NCBI GenBank assembly: GCA_039881145.1
Contig: JAYKKI010000008.1
Coordinates: forward strand, 30,486,501-30,550,500
Direction of reading: 5' to 3'
DNA length: 64,000 bases
Source of the DNA: Druceiella hillmani
Taxonomy: Eukaryota; Arthropoda; Insecta; Lepidoptera; Hepialidae
Each line of letters opens with the position of its first letter. The stretch's first letter is position 1. Shown here in pieces: positions 36,951 through 47,774 of the stretch. A program made the translations under genes and the position numbers. Under the pieces are notes generated by a model. The model saw only the letters and a program-made list of their open reading frames with translations. It did no database searches and was not told the origin of the DNA.

Positions 36951-37438
36951 CTATTTAGGTGTATATTTCGTTTAGCTTTTATTTTTTAGATAATTATTAT
37001 TTTAGTTTTCCTGTCCTGAAGTTTCATTGGATTAAATAAAATATTAGATAACATAATTTAATCATTTAGCACAATCGTAATATAATAAATGCTAAAGTGA
37101 GTTTGATTGTTTTACTTTCCACCTTAACTAATCAACCAATTCTTACCACATTTTTACACTAAGAGAATGTGTTAGGGACTATTGTGTGGGATAACAAGCT
37201 TTCCTCCCATCAGTAATAATTGGCTATCTATGAATTAAGTTTTTTAAATTTAATAATTAAATAATATACATATTCTACTGCGGGTACAGCAGTTCTGTTA
37301 TTATGTTAAAAAGTATTATGTGGTTATTGTAACAATTTTTTGCTTTATTAACTTACTATACTTTGATAATTGGGGATATAAAATAGCGATTCGTTATATT
37401 TTTAGATCTTAACCATAGTTATAGTTATATTAAAAAAC
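36951..37438. other. AT-rich DNA, no gene seen
   Basis: Nothing recognisable. Confidence 0.45.
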
Positions 37439-37497
37439 AACATCTTCAGGTGGACAATTATTAGCAAAGATTGCTAATAGCCCACCTGAAGATGTTA
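37439..37497. mobile_element. Centre fragment of the hammerhead foldback family (copy F)
   Basis: A short palindrome: AACATCTTCAGGTGG, then TTAGCAAAGATTGCTAATAG, then CCCACCTGAAGATGTT. It is the middle of the family (the ribozyme 5' halves on both strands plus the centre); the outer arms and head are missing. GAAA and stem III are absent, so no ribozyme can form. Confidence 0.75.
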
Positions 37498-37499
37498 TT

Positions 37500-39625
37500 A
37501 TGATATATTAGATTGTTGGATAAATCATTGCCATTAACTATTAAAGTAATTTTATCTAACCATACATATGATGAAGAAGTATAATTTCCGTATATTGACA
37601 GTTATTGGTATAGTTTTGAAAGTTTAAAAGTTAAAAATTATTATATTATTGAAGTCTGTGTTCTTTCTTTATTATGTTATCACACGAAAGTTAATGAACG
37701 GAATTTAATGAAATTTCCGTTAATTTTAAAGGTCTGAGGGGTACAAAGGACATTATCATCAAGACACATCTTCAAGATATAGGATAAGTAACTTATGTAT
37801 GTTTGATTCATACTCCTAAACTAAGAGTTTTATCAAAGCTAGCGAAGCGTGTTTGAAGAATATTTTTTTATAATTCATTTCAATTCGTTTTATTAAAGCT
37901 TTCTTTTTATCAATTCTTTTTGTCAAAGCTTTTATTATAACCTGGTATCTTATGAAAGTAAACTGATATTATAATTATAACGATCCGTAACGGTCATATT
38001 AATTATAAAGAAAGTGGCTTTAAACGAATATCATCTTCGTTCTAGGAAATAAAAATTATTTTTATCAATTAATTGTATATTCATTCGCGGAGAATGCATT
38101 AAATAATGTGGAAACTTACCGTATTCTATACATTTTCGGAAAGATCATTCTTTTCTTTAATTTATTTTAATTCCTAATTTTAATTTTAATTTCTTTTACT
38201 TTAATTTCTTTAGATTCTTTTAATACCTTTGTTTACCTTTCAATCGCAAATTGAGTTGAGATGTACTCAGTAATCTCTATTAGGATGCAAAATTACTTTT
38301 TAACCATATATTTTGTGAAAATCCGTACGAAAAATCAGTTTTCAGAGAGTTTATATTGTCTAATGTTAAGTCGTGTAAGATTGAAAGAAATTTATGTTAA
38401 CTTTTAAATTTGACCTCGAACTACTCCGCGGCTTCCCGTTCATTATTCTATACAATTGGCGGTAAGCACGTGCATACGGAAATACTCTATAGGTCGCGTT
38501 CTTGATCAATTTACCTTTGAAATAGGAGAACAAGTTTTACTGTATTTTTGAATGAATTGAGTAATGTATATGATATTATAGTAATAAATTACATTTTAAT
38601 TTTAAAAATTGTAATAAAAAAGAATTTAATTTTTTAAAGAAGAATTAAATTTTTTTAAGTTGGCTTTTTTCCATCTGAATTTAGAAATCAGAGTCATTAC
38701 GTAATCGGTATCAATTGTTGACTCAATCAAAGATATGACCCGATCTTGTGTATCGAGATTTCCGCATTATGTTATTTGGCCGCATCCTTTTTCTATATAT
38801 CCGTTTTTATGATCAATAATGGTCTATAAGTATAACAACATGTTGGGGAAAACGTTGATTCGCGTATCGTTAACGTAACATTAGGTTAGTACGATCAAAG
38901 ATGGCCCGATATGTGACCTGGGTACGGACATTCCGAGAAATAATTCTCGTATTGACGTTGCGACTGCTATATGCCAGCTCTATTTTTGTATTATTTTTAC
39001 GGTAAGAGCTAATTTTTTTCTTTTTATAAAAATAGTATCAATAAAATTCATCGATGGTTTTTCTTTATTAGTATTTCTTTACGACAAAATTATTTCCTGC
39101 TCTATTTAAAAATTATAAAATGGGAGTACGTAGTTATGTTAAGTACTTTTGCGGTTTTAGAACAGAACTAGAGAATATTATTAATCTTATTTTTATCAGC
39201 TTGCCTAAATGTTAAAACGATATATCTTGTAAACTAAATGAGTTAAAGAAAGAAAATTAAAATACTGCAAAAATTTAATTAATGAAAAGCCTTTGTTTTA
39301 ATTTGGGATTACAAAGCAGAAAAAAGGTTCGGTACTATTGAGATAATTAAGCATGTGGAGTATCGAATAAACTGCAAACACCTTTGATATAATGTAATGA
39401 TTTATTACCTTTTACCTAAAAATGGGTATTGCAATATATAATGATAATGATACAAGTGGCTCGCTACTTCACTGTTTTTCGTCAATTTCGAGATCACCGT
39501 CATTTTTTCCGAAAACCGTCACCGAACTCTTTTGATATTAAGATAAAAAAATTATAAGGGTGTGCTTTATGACCACACGATAGAAGTGGAAACTTATCTT
39601 ATTTTAAAATATATATTTATAATAA
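37500..39625. other. AT-rich DNA, no gene seen
   Basis: A weakly GC-richer patch at 38410-38530 (CTCCGCGGCTTCCCGTTC, AATTGGCGGTAAGCACGTGC) may be regulatory. Otherwise nothing is recognisable. Confidence 0.4.
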
Positions 39626-39629
39626 AATG

Positions 39630-39950
39630 TAATGCTTGAAACGATGCACTCAAAACAATTTAAACGATTGATTAATGTCGGAGGGAACCGAGTTTATCTG
39701 AACAGGGAAATCTCGTGGCCGATGTTGAAGGGAGCCGAGTTTACCCGATTCAGCGTCACTGACCCCAGCGTGATGCCTCAGTTTCCTTCACTGCTCAGAA
39801 AAAGAGCGCATGGTGCGCCTAAAAGAAGTTTTCACTTCAAAAATGTGCAATCACTTAGACACACAATCATAAAAAGTTGTTTGTTTCTTATGGGAACCTA
39901 AAATTGCTAGTCTATCTCAGTCCCAAAATGGTCGGTTCATTTGCCTTTTT
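39630..39950. promoter_or_regulatory. Candidate regulatory island with an internal repeat
   Basis: Mixed composition. GGGAACCGAGTTTATCTGA (39693) and GGGAGCCGAGTTTACCCGA (39731) form a direct repeat 38 bp apart. The 89-codon frame over it has no domain. Regulatory nature is inferred. Confidence 0.25.
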
Positions 39951-40219
39951 CTGACACAAATGACGATTGTATGTATATTAAATTATACTAAGTCATCGAT
40001 GGTTCCGGTTCTTTGATTATTGACACGTGCAATTCTAATTACATAATTAATTTATTTCTCCAAGTTGTAATCAGATATCATCGGGAAGTTAACACGGATA
40101 GGAAATTTACAGCCTTGAAGGGATAAATAGATAAATATATAAAATCTATTTCATATAATTATTCGTCTTTACTTTTAAAATTAATACAAATAGTTTAAAA
40201 ATAGGGCAATAAAAACATA

Positions 40220-40600
40220 ATGAAGTACTTAGTAGAACAGCCGCATAGCTTCGTGGGCGCACGGCTAGTTGGGCGGCCGACGCGACGGCGGCGCTGTCGA
40301 CGTTCTTTTGTGACGATTATCAGCACAAATCCGATCGGGAGAAAATGTACCCACCGTAGAAAGCTTTTCAACTCTCCAGCAAACTATATTATTACTTATC
40401 TGCCTCTATTGTGAGGAGTCCTTCTATGCATAATCTGGTTCTGTGCGAGTAAGTATATACATATCTAAAGGCACATTGCGACGGGCGGCGCGCGCGCCTA
40501 GTGAATAAAGCGCCCGTGGTTAGTTCGACGGGGTACTTTGTTCGAATTGAGAAGTTTGTGCGGCGCCAGACGTGATGCTGATTCTTACATGTGATCGTGT
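40220..40600. promoter_or_regulatory. CpG-rich island, candidate promoter or enhancer
   Basis: Two CpG-dense cores, GGGCGGCCGACGCGACGGCG (about 40274) and GACGGGCGGCGCGCGCGCC (about 40480), then TGGTTAGTTCGACGGGG, an initiator-like TTAGTTCG. A 64-codon frame (40220-40414) is Arg-rich from CpG and not convincing. If a promoter lies here, the transcript direction is not evident. Confidence 0.3.
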
Positions 40601-41341
40601 GGGAGATGTGATCGTTTTATAGTTTAAAACCTCTATTTTATTGACATACTGAGAACTTCTTCGGCCTTCGAAATTTTTATCAATCTAGATATACACCGAA
40701 CTTAAGTGGCTGAATGGTGGCTAATGATTAATAATAATCATGCTATCTCTTTCAGGTTCCGTCTTCATAACTTCTTTGTTCTAACCCGTTGGTCCGTATG
40801 TTACAGTATCACAAATTATAATGTTTTAGACCCATTTGTGTGAAATAAAACAATTTGGTATTTCAGATAAAGATCTTAATTAATATATAGCAAAACAGTT
40901 TAAGAAAAATGGTTATGTACCTCCTCGTAGATCTAAACTGGGGGTAAAAATTTCTTTCGCACATTCCATCTAGTAACATGTCGTCGGAAAGAGTTTCAAC
41001 AAAAAAATTCCATTTACCACTTTTAATTTTTAAGCTTAGTTTGTAAAACATTAAAGTTCAAAGTGATGCACAATGCGTGCCGTCACTCTTCTATTTCAAT
41101 TATGGATTTAAGAAATCTGAAAATATTCTAACAACCAGTATTTGGTTAGAATTTTCATTTAAAATTATTTTCGGCAATTCAAATGTACAGATACTATGGA
41201 ATCATATTTATGCATATTCTTTTATTTCTTTGATTCTTTCTAGTTTTGTTCAGTATCTGTAATATGATTCTAATTCATTGTAATTATGTACAAATGCAGC
41301 ATGTAACAATTTAAAATAGAAGAGATTCAAACTAAAAGTCT

Positions 41342-41351
41342 TAATTATCAC
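41342..41351. repeat. Target site duplication of foldback copy B, left
   Basis: TAATTATCAC is identical to 41621-41630. Confidence 0.8.
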
Positions 41352-41451
41352 ATATTCAATATTTTTGGCGTTAATTTTGTAGAAATTCATTATTCACAAT
41401 TAAATGAAACTACGTGACGTAGTATTATTTCTACTTTCTTTAAGTTCTTTA

Positions 41452-41511
41452 CCACGACCTAGGTTTCGTTGTATTACAACAATTTCAGGGGGGCTATCAG
41501 CAAAGATCTTT
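41452..41511 (-). ncRNA. Degenerate hammerhead motif in the left arm of copy B
   Basis: Read on the minus strand it keeps GAAA, CCUAGG, GUC and GUGG, but the core CUGAAGA is changed to CUGAAAU, which removes the invariant G and A. Predicted inactive. Confidence 0.55.
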
Positions 41512-41567
41512 GCTAATAGCCTGCCTGAAGATGTTGTAATACAACGAAACCTAGGTTGTGGTAAAGA
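41507..41567 (+). ncRNA. Hammerhead ribozyme-like motif, copy B
   Basis: 61 nt. Core CUGAAGA, stem II GUUGU-aau-ACAAC, GAAA, CCUAGG, cleavage triplet GUU (U at position 17 is allowed but usually slower than C). Inner stem I is CUGC/GUGG with two G-U wobbles; outer stem I UCUUU/AAAGA is intact. It competes with the complementary left arm when transcribed as a whole. Confidence 0.7.
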
Positions 41568-41620
41568 ACTCAAATAAAGTAGAAATAATACTACGTCACG
41601 TAGTTTCATTTATTTGTGAA

Positions 41621-41630
41621 TAATTATCAC
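41621..41630. repeat. Target site duplication of foldback copy B, right
   Basis: Identical to 41342-41351. Confidence 0.8.
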
Positions 41631-42965
41631 CTTATTTAAAAAGTATTATCTGATATTAAAAAGTGTTGTTTTCTAATTTAGGGAGATTAAGGATGTAAAC
41701 AATGCAACATTGCTTAATTTTTTTGGGTATTTCAGACATTTGTAGAAATTTTCTATCATAAGATTAATTTTAAATGATTATAGCTTTACTGTATCTAAAC
41801 TAGATTGAGTAATAAAAATAACAAAAATGTAACATTTTTTATTCGTAAACATTTTTGTCTTTTGTAATGTTATTAAGTCTTCTTTTAATCTTCTGTAATT
41901 TCAGGTTAACACAATTTCAAAGAAATATTTAAAGATGTATAATTGTGTGAGGCGTGATTTACTTAGAACTTGAGTCATTGATTCTTCTTGGCAAAAAATG
42001 TTAGTGTCCTTGTTTGAAAACATCAAATTTTTTTTTATTGAATGCAATTTTTCTCAAAAGATTATTCCTTAGATCGCTTTCAAAACAAGTTTGTCAGATC
42101 AGAAGAACTTATATTTTACGTACAAGAAAACGATGTACTTCATATGAATATTTAAGTTTTACAAATTTCTGTATCAAGTTTCATGTCAAAATATTTAACC
42201 ATTCCCGCAACAAGAGACTGAAAAATTTATAGATAGATAACGAAATCACTTCATAAGGATTCTTTTAAGGGGGTGTTGGGAGGGTTAGCTAATGTTTGAA
42301 ATATGGCGTCATCGAAAAAAGTTTTCCGAAATGAGTTAATCGAAGAAACCCGAAAAATGCAACTTGTGAAATTGCGATCGGACAAATTTTACGTAAGCTT
42401 CTGAAAACTTCCTTAAGAAAAGTAACGTTCGTCATTGCGAAGTTAAGTTGACCTACGTCAACTTAACTTGATGAGAATTTCGTATTCTTACGAAAATTAT
42501 ATAAAACCATAAAAAACGTAAAATAAAAACCAGGTTTATGTCTATTTTTTTAAAAGATTTTGTATAAAATATGTGCTATTATGGATAAGAGATTTGTTTC
42601 TATAATTTTATTTTTGTGGTTTACAGAAATTTGCGTTAAATTATAAAGTTCAGTAGTTATCAATTTTGAAGTATTGTTACTATTCCTTTTTGTTCCCTTG
42701 GTTTATTATCAGAATAAAATTACAAATTACTTGAAATATTTTTGCAATGAATCATGGTTAGAAATGTAATTTTATTATTCTATCGATTTATTTAGCGTGC
42801 CTGTAACTAGGTTATTGTGTTAAATTGCTTTTTCGGTAAGTGTTTTTCGTGCAATAAACCGGAAGTTTATTTATTAATATAATAGAAATATAATAAATTA
42901 TCAGTAATTATAACAGGAGTTAAAAATTAAGGATTGTAACATCAATTTTACCTTTTATAGCAAAG
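41631..42965. other. AT-rich DNA, no gene seen
   Basis: No credible frame. A GTTAAGTTGACCTACGTCAACTTAACTTG segment at 42441-42469 is a short near-perfect palindrome. Confidence 0.45.
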
Positions 42966-42971
42966 ACGATG

Positions 42972-43030
42972 CATAACACACATAAAATTAAATACAACAA
43001 CATAACATAACACACATAAAATTAAAGACA
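42972..43030. repeat. Two-copy tandem repeat, period 34
   Basis: CATAACACACATAAAATTAA occurs at 42972 and 43006. Confidence 0.85.
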
Positions 43031-43489
43031 AAACTTTTTAATCTATTTATTCATATTTTTATTTTTGTTATAATTACCGACACATGATGCTCGATTGGAT
43101 GCATGATTCAGGGACTTTATGCTTGCGAGATATAAAATTCTTGCTACGTATAAAATTTAGGTTTAACCCGCGTACACCATACTAGTTATCCCTGCAGGTT
43201 CATTTACGTTGAAGTTTCACTATAGGGAAAGACTTTTACAGGAGACTTCAGCGAGTTGAAACTTTTAGTAAAAGTCCAGCCAGAAAGCTAGCTTGTTCTT
43301 ATGTGAATCTATCTCAAAATAAAATTAATTTATCTTAACGAAGGACTTTAAATAAATAAGTAAATATAATTGATTTTTAATATTGTATTAGCAAAATGTA
43401 TGATAACTTTTATTGTGCACTAAATTTAAGTGACCACAACCTGATTTATCATTCCAAAGATGGCAAGTATATATTTTTGGCAACATTAT

Positions 43490-43680
43490 TTTATTAACTT
43501 TAAGCCATATTCAGAATATCAGTGTAAGCTTTAAATCTATCTCGCAACATTTGTCATTAAATTTAGGCAAGGTTAAGAAAATCAGCATAAAGTTTAAAGC
43601 TACTTTGCATCATTGTTTTATTAAGTTTAGGCAAGATTTAAAAAATTAGCGTCAACTTCAAAGCTACGCACTGGTCTGCA
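43490..43680. repeat. Degenerate tandem repeat, unit about 63 bp, 3 copies
   Basis: Each unit reads TTATTAA.TTTAGGCAAG, then AAAAT.AGCGT.A, then CTTTAAAGCTA and a CTGCAT-like end. The copies are well diverged. Confidence 0.75.
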
Positions 43681-43843
43681 AGTTAGTTTTCAGTACAGCA
43701 TAATTAAATACAAGATTTTAGCAGCAAGTTAATTTCAACTGTCAATTTTAATTTTCTTATATGTTCACGTTTATGAATCAATTTAATGGTGTTGTTAGTA
43801 TTACTTAATTAATTAAAATAATAGTATATTTATAATTAAAGCC

Positions 43844-43846
<3 letters not shown>

Positions 43847-43889
<43 letters not shown>

Positions 43890-43912
43890 GTGTGTGTGTG
43901 TGTATATGCATG
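43847..43912. repeat. (TA)n/(TG)n microsatellite
   Basis: TA units followed by a short run of TG units and TATATGCATG. Confidence 0.95.
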
Positions 43913-43917
43913 TAAAG

Positions 43918-43929
43918 ATCATTATAAAT
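43918..43929. repeat. Target site duplication of foldback copy C, left
   Basis: ATCATTATAAAT matches ATCTTTATAAAT at 44132-44143 at 11 of 12 positions. Confidence 0.65.
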
Positions 43930-44131
43930 ATTGACTATATTTGGAGTTCGTTAATTTTGTAGAAATTTATTATTCACAATTAAATGATGAAGATTTTTTT
44001 TTGTATCTTTCTTATATTCTATCTTTGTTAATTAACCACCTGAAGATGTTGTTATACAACGAAACCTAGGTCGTGGTAAAGAATTTAAATAAATTAGAAA
44101 TAATACTACATCACGTGGTTTCATTTAATTA
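43930..44131 (+). mobile_element. Hammerhead-bearing foldback element, copy C (left arm reduced)
   Basis: A 202-bp copy with the head ATTGACTATATTTGGAG, TTTTGTAGAAATTTATTATT and CACAATTAAATGA. The left arm is replaced by a short T-rich stretch, so only a remnant of the palindrome remains and the plus-strand ribozyme has no full-length complement. The right arm runs AATTTAAATAAATTAGAAAT, then ACTACATCACGTGG, TTTCATTTAATT and lacks the last GTGAA. Confidence 0.8.
44022..44082 (+). ncRNA. Hammerhead ribozyme-like motif, copy C (best intact candidate)
   Basis: 61 nt with every element present: UCUUU/AAAGA, CCAC/GUGG, CUGAAGA, extra U, stem II GUUGU-uau-ACAAC, GAAA, CCUAGG and cleavage triplet GUC. 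The only stem II change from the other copies is in the loop. With the left arm gone it is the copy most likely to fold and cleave if transcribed. Confidence 0.75.
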
Positions 44132-44143
44132 ATCTTTATAAAT
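44132..44143. repeat. Target site duplication of foldback copy C, right
   Basis: Partner of 43918-43929. Confidence 0.65.
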
Positions 44144-44269
44144 ACCAAGGTTCACGTTAATCTAAATAGTTCTAAATCTAAACACATCTACAAAGCCGAA
44201 GCTGCCTATAGCTCTGTACTATTTATTATATTCCTTTGAGAAAAACCTTTTGAATATAAACAAGACGTG

Positions 44270-44600
44270 CGTATTTCTTAGCGAGTACTATTTCGTTCGT
44301 TCATATCAAGATTTTCACAATGCGGAGGAAACTTTTTCAAAAGCAACAATGGTACAAAGGAGGAAAGAATAAATGAGCGTACATGGGGGTTACAACGGTT
44401 TAATAGCGCCGAGCAGACAAACAGTTTTCATATCTATATGGAATGTATAATAATTCATTCATGTGAATATTTCGTAACAATAACCGCCCGAAGACGCGCG
44501 GACGAAGACCATTTTTGTGAGTATTCTGAATTGTCGAGACCGGAGGTCAATTGTGAATTGTTCTGTAGAGGTCAGGTGAACAACTGTAGGGGTTTTGGGG
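44270..44600. promoter_or_regulatory. Candidate regulatory island
   Basis: Mixed composition with GTAACAATAACCGCCCG (Sox-like ACAAT next to a GC core), AAGACGCGCGGACGAAGACC and GGTCAATTGTGAATTGTTC (two ATTGT words). No frame. Inferred from composition. Confidence 0.25.
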
Positions 44601-45008
44601 TATAAAAATTGTATAGCTTTTCCGGGGGTATTATAGACACTACGCCGTTCATTAAAAGCCTATTTTTCAATTCGCTAAACCTTTTCCAGTTGTATGATTT
44701 ATTAGTATTTGTGCAAAAAAAAAATAAAACAAGCAATTATAATCTAACAATTTTTTTAAATATTTTGCTTTGACTGTGTGAAAATAAGAAAGTGTTTGTA
44801 AATAAAAGCAGTCTAGTGTGAATCTGGTTCGTGTATTGGGACTTCCGTACTCCTTTAAGTGAAATTACTTTATTTATTATAACTCATGATTAATATGCAC
44901 TTCCTAGCGCAATAAATATTTAATATAACCAAGCATTTAAAATATCTGAGTGTACACAGTGTGTTTATATTATATTATATACACATAGGTATTTATATTA
45001 AATATACT
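44601..45008. other. AT-rich DNA, no gene seen
   Basis: Nothing recognisable. Confidence 0.45.
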
Positions 45009-45032
45009 TATATGTATATACATATATATATG

Positions 45033-45092
<60 letters not shown>
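45009..45092. repeat. (TA)n microsatellite with TG interruptions
   Basis: About 80 bp of TA with ATGTATA breaks. Confidence 0.97.
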
Positions 45093-45097
<5 letters not shown>

Positions 45098-45519
45098 CAA
45101 ACAGCCTTTTTTTTGGTTAAATGAGAGCCAATGGAGCAGTATCCTCTGAAATTATAAACTGAAAAACTTACTATTTTCCTGTGATCAATTGTTACGAGAT
45201 CAGAAACATTCCCCGCAAGTAGCACATATCATTTATAAATATAGTTTGATTGTGATTTTATGTGAGGTTTATGAGGATTATGCATGCTTCCCTTCTTTAC
45301 TGAAGACGATATTGGCATAAATCTGCACCTTTGATGAAAATAATCTCTAACACTCGTTAGTTGACATTGGGTTGGATTTTCTACAATTTTTGAACGATAA
45401 TTACGGTAATACCAATGGAATAACTTCAACAAGGAAACACTTTAGACCATTTATCTAATTTTTGGTTAAACTCACGTATTTGAATAAATTTCATGGTCAT
45501 CTGAAAAGAGATAATCAAA

Positions 45520-45960
45520 AATAATGAATGGGCGACTACCGCCCGTTCTTTATGTTTTATGCACCTACTTGGTATAAGATAACAAATGACGATAGACGCT
45601 TTTGATAAGATCCCATTTTCATATCTCGCTGGTTGAATCTTGAACTCAATTAATAAGTCCTAACTTAATTAGTATGTAATCAACTTACCAGCCAATCTAA
45701 GATTATAAGATATTCTCCAAAGTGGTTTTTTTTCAAATATTTCGGCACATATCTGAGGGTCTCTGAAATAAAACTAACACTTTACTACTTCCGGCCCAAT
45801 AAAGACTTATTATTTGAATGACGCCAATGTACGTGGATTAAGTAACACTGCGAACCCGCTCATATGTCACCGCGATTTGTTTAATCAAACTTGCGAGCCC
45901 TACTTGAAGAAACAATGATCTAAAGTATTTCATGCGGCGATTGAAATGAATATTCTCGAT
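45520..45960. promoter_or_regulatory. Candidate regulatory island (weak)
   Basis: Slightly GC-richer patches: AATGGGCGACTACCGCCCG, AACACTGCGAACCCGCTCAT, GTCACCGCGATTTG and CATGCGGCGATTG. No frame or known element. Confidence 0.2.
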
Positions 45961-46257
45961 CTCACGCCTTCATTACATTCGCGATAGAAAACAAGTTACA
46001 TTACAAATAAATTAATGCATTCCAAAATAACTAAGAGTCAAATTTCCTTTAAGTTACTTTAAAAACAAATTACTTGATTTTTAATAAATTTAAGCAGGTT
46101 AATAAACAAAATTATTAATTTAAAGAGCAAACTTATACAAGTAAACAATTAAAAACTAAAGCATAGTTGAGATAATTTAATCAACCGGTCATCCTTAACG
46201 AATGTAGTTTTATCTATGACTCTTAAATTAATAAAAATATTAATTGATTTTTACTTT

Positions 46258-46730
46258 TAGGGTTGCGTACCACAAAAAGAAAAAAAAACGAAACCTTTAC
46301 AAGAGCACTTCCGTGTCCGTCTGTCAGTGTGACATTAATTTTTCTTAGAACCTGCTTAACATATAAAGGTGAAATTTGGCACAGTTTTAAATCATATTAA
46401 ATCCACACGTGTCTCAATAGTGAACACTCAAAAATATTTATACAGATCTTTTATGGAAGGGAGAAAATCAAGCGTTGCAAAAACAATTCTTAAAATACTA
46501 TAGATAACGTGCGGCATCATTTGAAGGGGTTGGTTTTTTTTTTATAATTATAGTCAGTGTATTTTCATAAATATACTGAAAAATATGTCGCTCATAAAAT
46601 ACAGGAGGGACACCTCCTTCCTTACCTAAACTACTGAACTTCAAAATATGATAAAAAACAATGTTTTCAGAATCTGGGTAAATGTTTTAAGAAAACTATA
46701 ACGACGATTATAGAAGTGATAGTTTTTGAG

Positions 46731-46736
<6 letters not shown>
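46258..46736 (+). repeat. Interspersed repeat of the CCGTC family, longest copy
   Basis: The head GGGTTGCGTACCACAAAAAG, CCTTTACAAGAGCACTTCCG and TGTCCGTCTGTC is followed by GAACACTCAAAAATATTTAT, a purine-rich stretch, TATTTTCATAAATATACTGA and AACTATAACGACGATTATAG. Its right half (46500-46735) is repeated in inverted orientation at 47285-47770, so the two may be ends of one composite or two head-to-head copies. Confidence 0.6.
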
Positions 46737-46782
<46 letters not shown>

Positions 46783-46870
46783 AACACCTACATATTATAT
46801 ATAGGCATTTATATTATATATATACATATCTATATAATATAAATACGTATATATAATACGTTTATATAGG
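46733..46870. repeat. (AT)n microsatellite followed by degenerate TA-rich repeats
   Basis: A pure AT tract to 46779, then TAATATAAACACCTA / AGGCATTTATATTATAT units to about 46880. Confidence 0.9.
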
Positions 46871-47285
46871 TATTTATATTATATCTCTCATTTAACCAAA
46901 AAAAGTCTAATATTTACATTTCGACAAGAAAAAAAAGGAGATGCTTAGAGGAAACGAGATATAAATGAAAGAATAAAGGGGCGAGTGAAATTAGGAGAAG
47001 TGTGATTTTTACACTTGACTTTTAAAAGGGAGTATGGTTTGCTGTTCAATTAATTTCATGAATTGATGACGTAAAAAGATACTCATGTGAACGATATTTG
47101 TGAATATTTTCTCTCGTATCAAAATATCCTTCTACGAATCGATGTAATATACTAGATATAATAAGTGGTCAGGGCAATATTCTGTACCTTTTTTATACTG
47201 TAAAAATCTTGGTTTACTGATTGATTAACATTTCATATGGTATTTAATAAAGCTTAATATAATCAAGAATATATAAAATGAGTGA

Positions 47286-47770
47286 CATTTCTCAAAAAAT
47301 TGTCACTTCTAGAATCGTCGTTATAGTTTACTAACTAAACGTCGTTATAGTTAAAAACTATCACTTCTAGAAATGTGGTTATAGTTTACTAACTAAACGT
47401 TGTTATAGTTTGAAACTATGACTTCTAGAATCGTAGTTATAGTTTACTAACTAAACGTTGTTATCGTTTGAAACTATGACTTCTGGAATCATCGTTATAG
47501 TTTACTAACGAAATATTGGTATAGTTTCAAACTATGATTTCTAGAATGGTCGTTATAGTTACTTTATAATACAACCTTTGCCCAGATTTTTAAAACCTTG
47601 TTTTTTTTCATATTTTAGTAGTATAGATAAACAAATTTTTTATTTGCATATTTTTCAGTATATTTATGAAATACACTAAATAAAATAATGAAAGAACCAG
47701 CCCTTTCAAACGATTCCCCACGCTATACATTTTCAAAATTATTTTTCGAATACTTAATTTGCCCCAGTCG
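47286..47770 (-). repeat. Inverted partner of the 46.5 kb repeat
   Basis: Shares, in reverse, CACTTCTA.AATCGTCGTTATAG, GCCCAGATTTTTAAAAC/ACCCAGATTCTGAAAAC, CATATTTTTCAGTATATTTA and CCCCTTCAAA/CCCTTTCAAA with 46500-46735. The 58-bp part has been amplified in this copy. Confidence 0.7.
47300..47572. repeat. 58-bp tandem repeat, about 5 copies
   Basis: The block ACTTCTAGAA (or near variants) starts at 47305, 47363, 47421, 47479 and 47537: an exact 58-bp period. Each unit contains ATAGTTT..AAACTAT inverted words, so every unit can form a small hairpin. Confidence 0.95.
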
Positions 47771-47774
47771 TAAA

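Larger units (their letters stand above)
41352..41620 (+). mobile_element. Hammerhead-bearing foldback element, copy B (full palindrome)
   Basis: A 269-bp element between identical 10-bp duplications. After the asymmetric head (TTTTTGGCGTTAATTTTGTA) two arms of about 115 nt fold back on each other over their full length, meeting at GCAAAGATCTTTGC. The plus-strand right arm holds a ribozyme motif; the left arm holds its complement with a damaged core. The end is TTTGTGAA, exactly as in copy A. The two-strand reading frames over the arms are a by-product of the palindrome. Confidence 0.9.

Noticed and set aside
41400..41609. Near-identical short proteins on both strands (also at 51436-51662)
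   Set aside because: They are produced by the palindromic foldback arms; the conserved feature is the ribozyme and stem, not the peptide.
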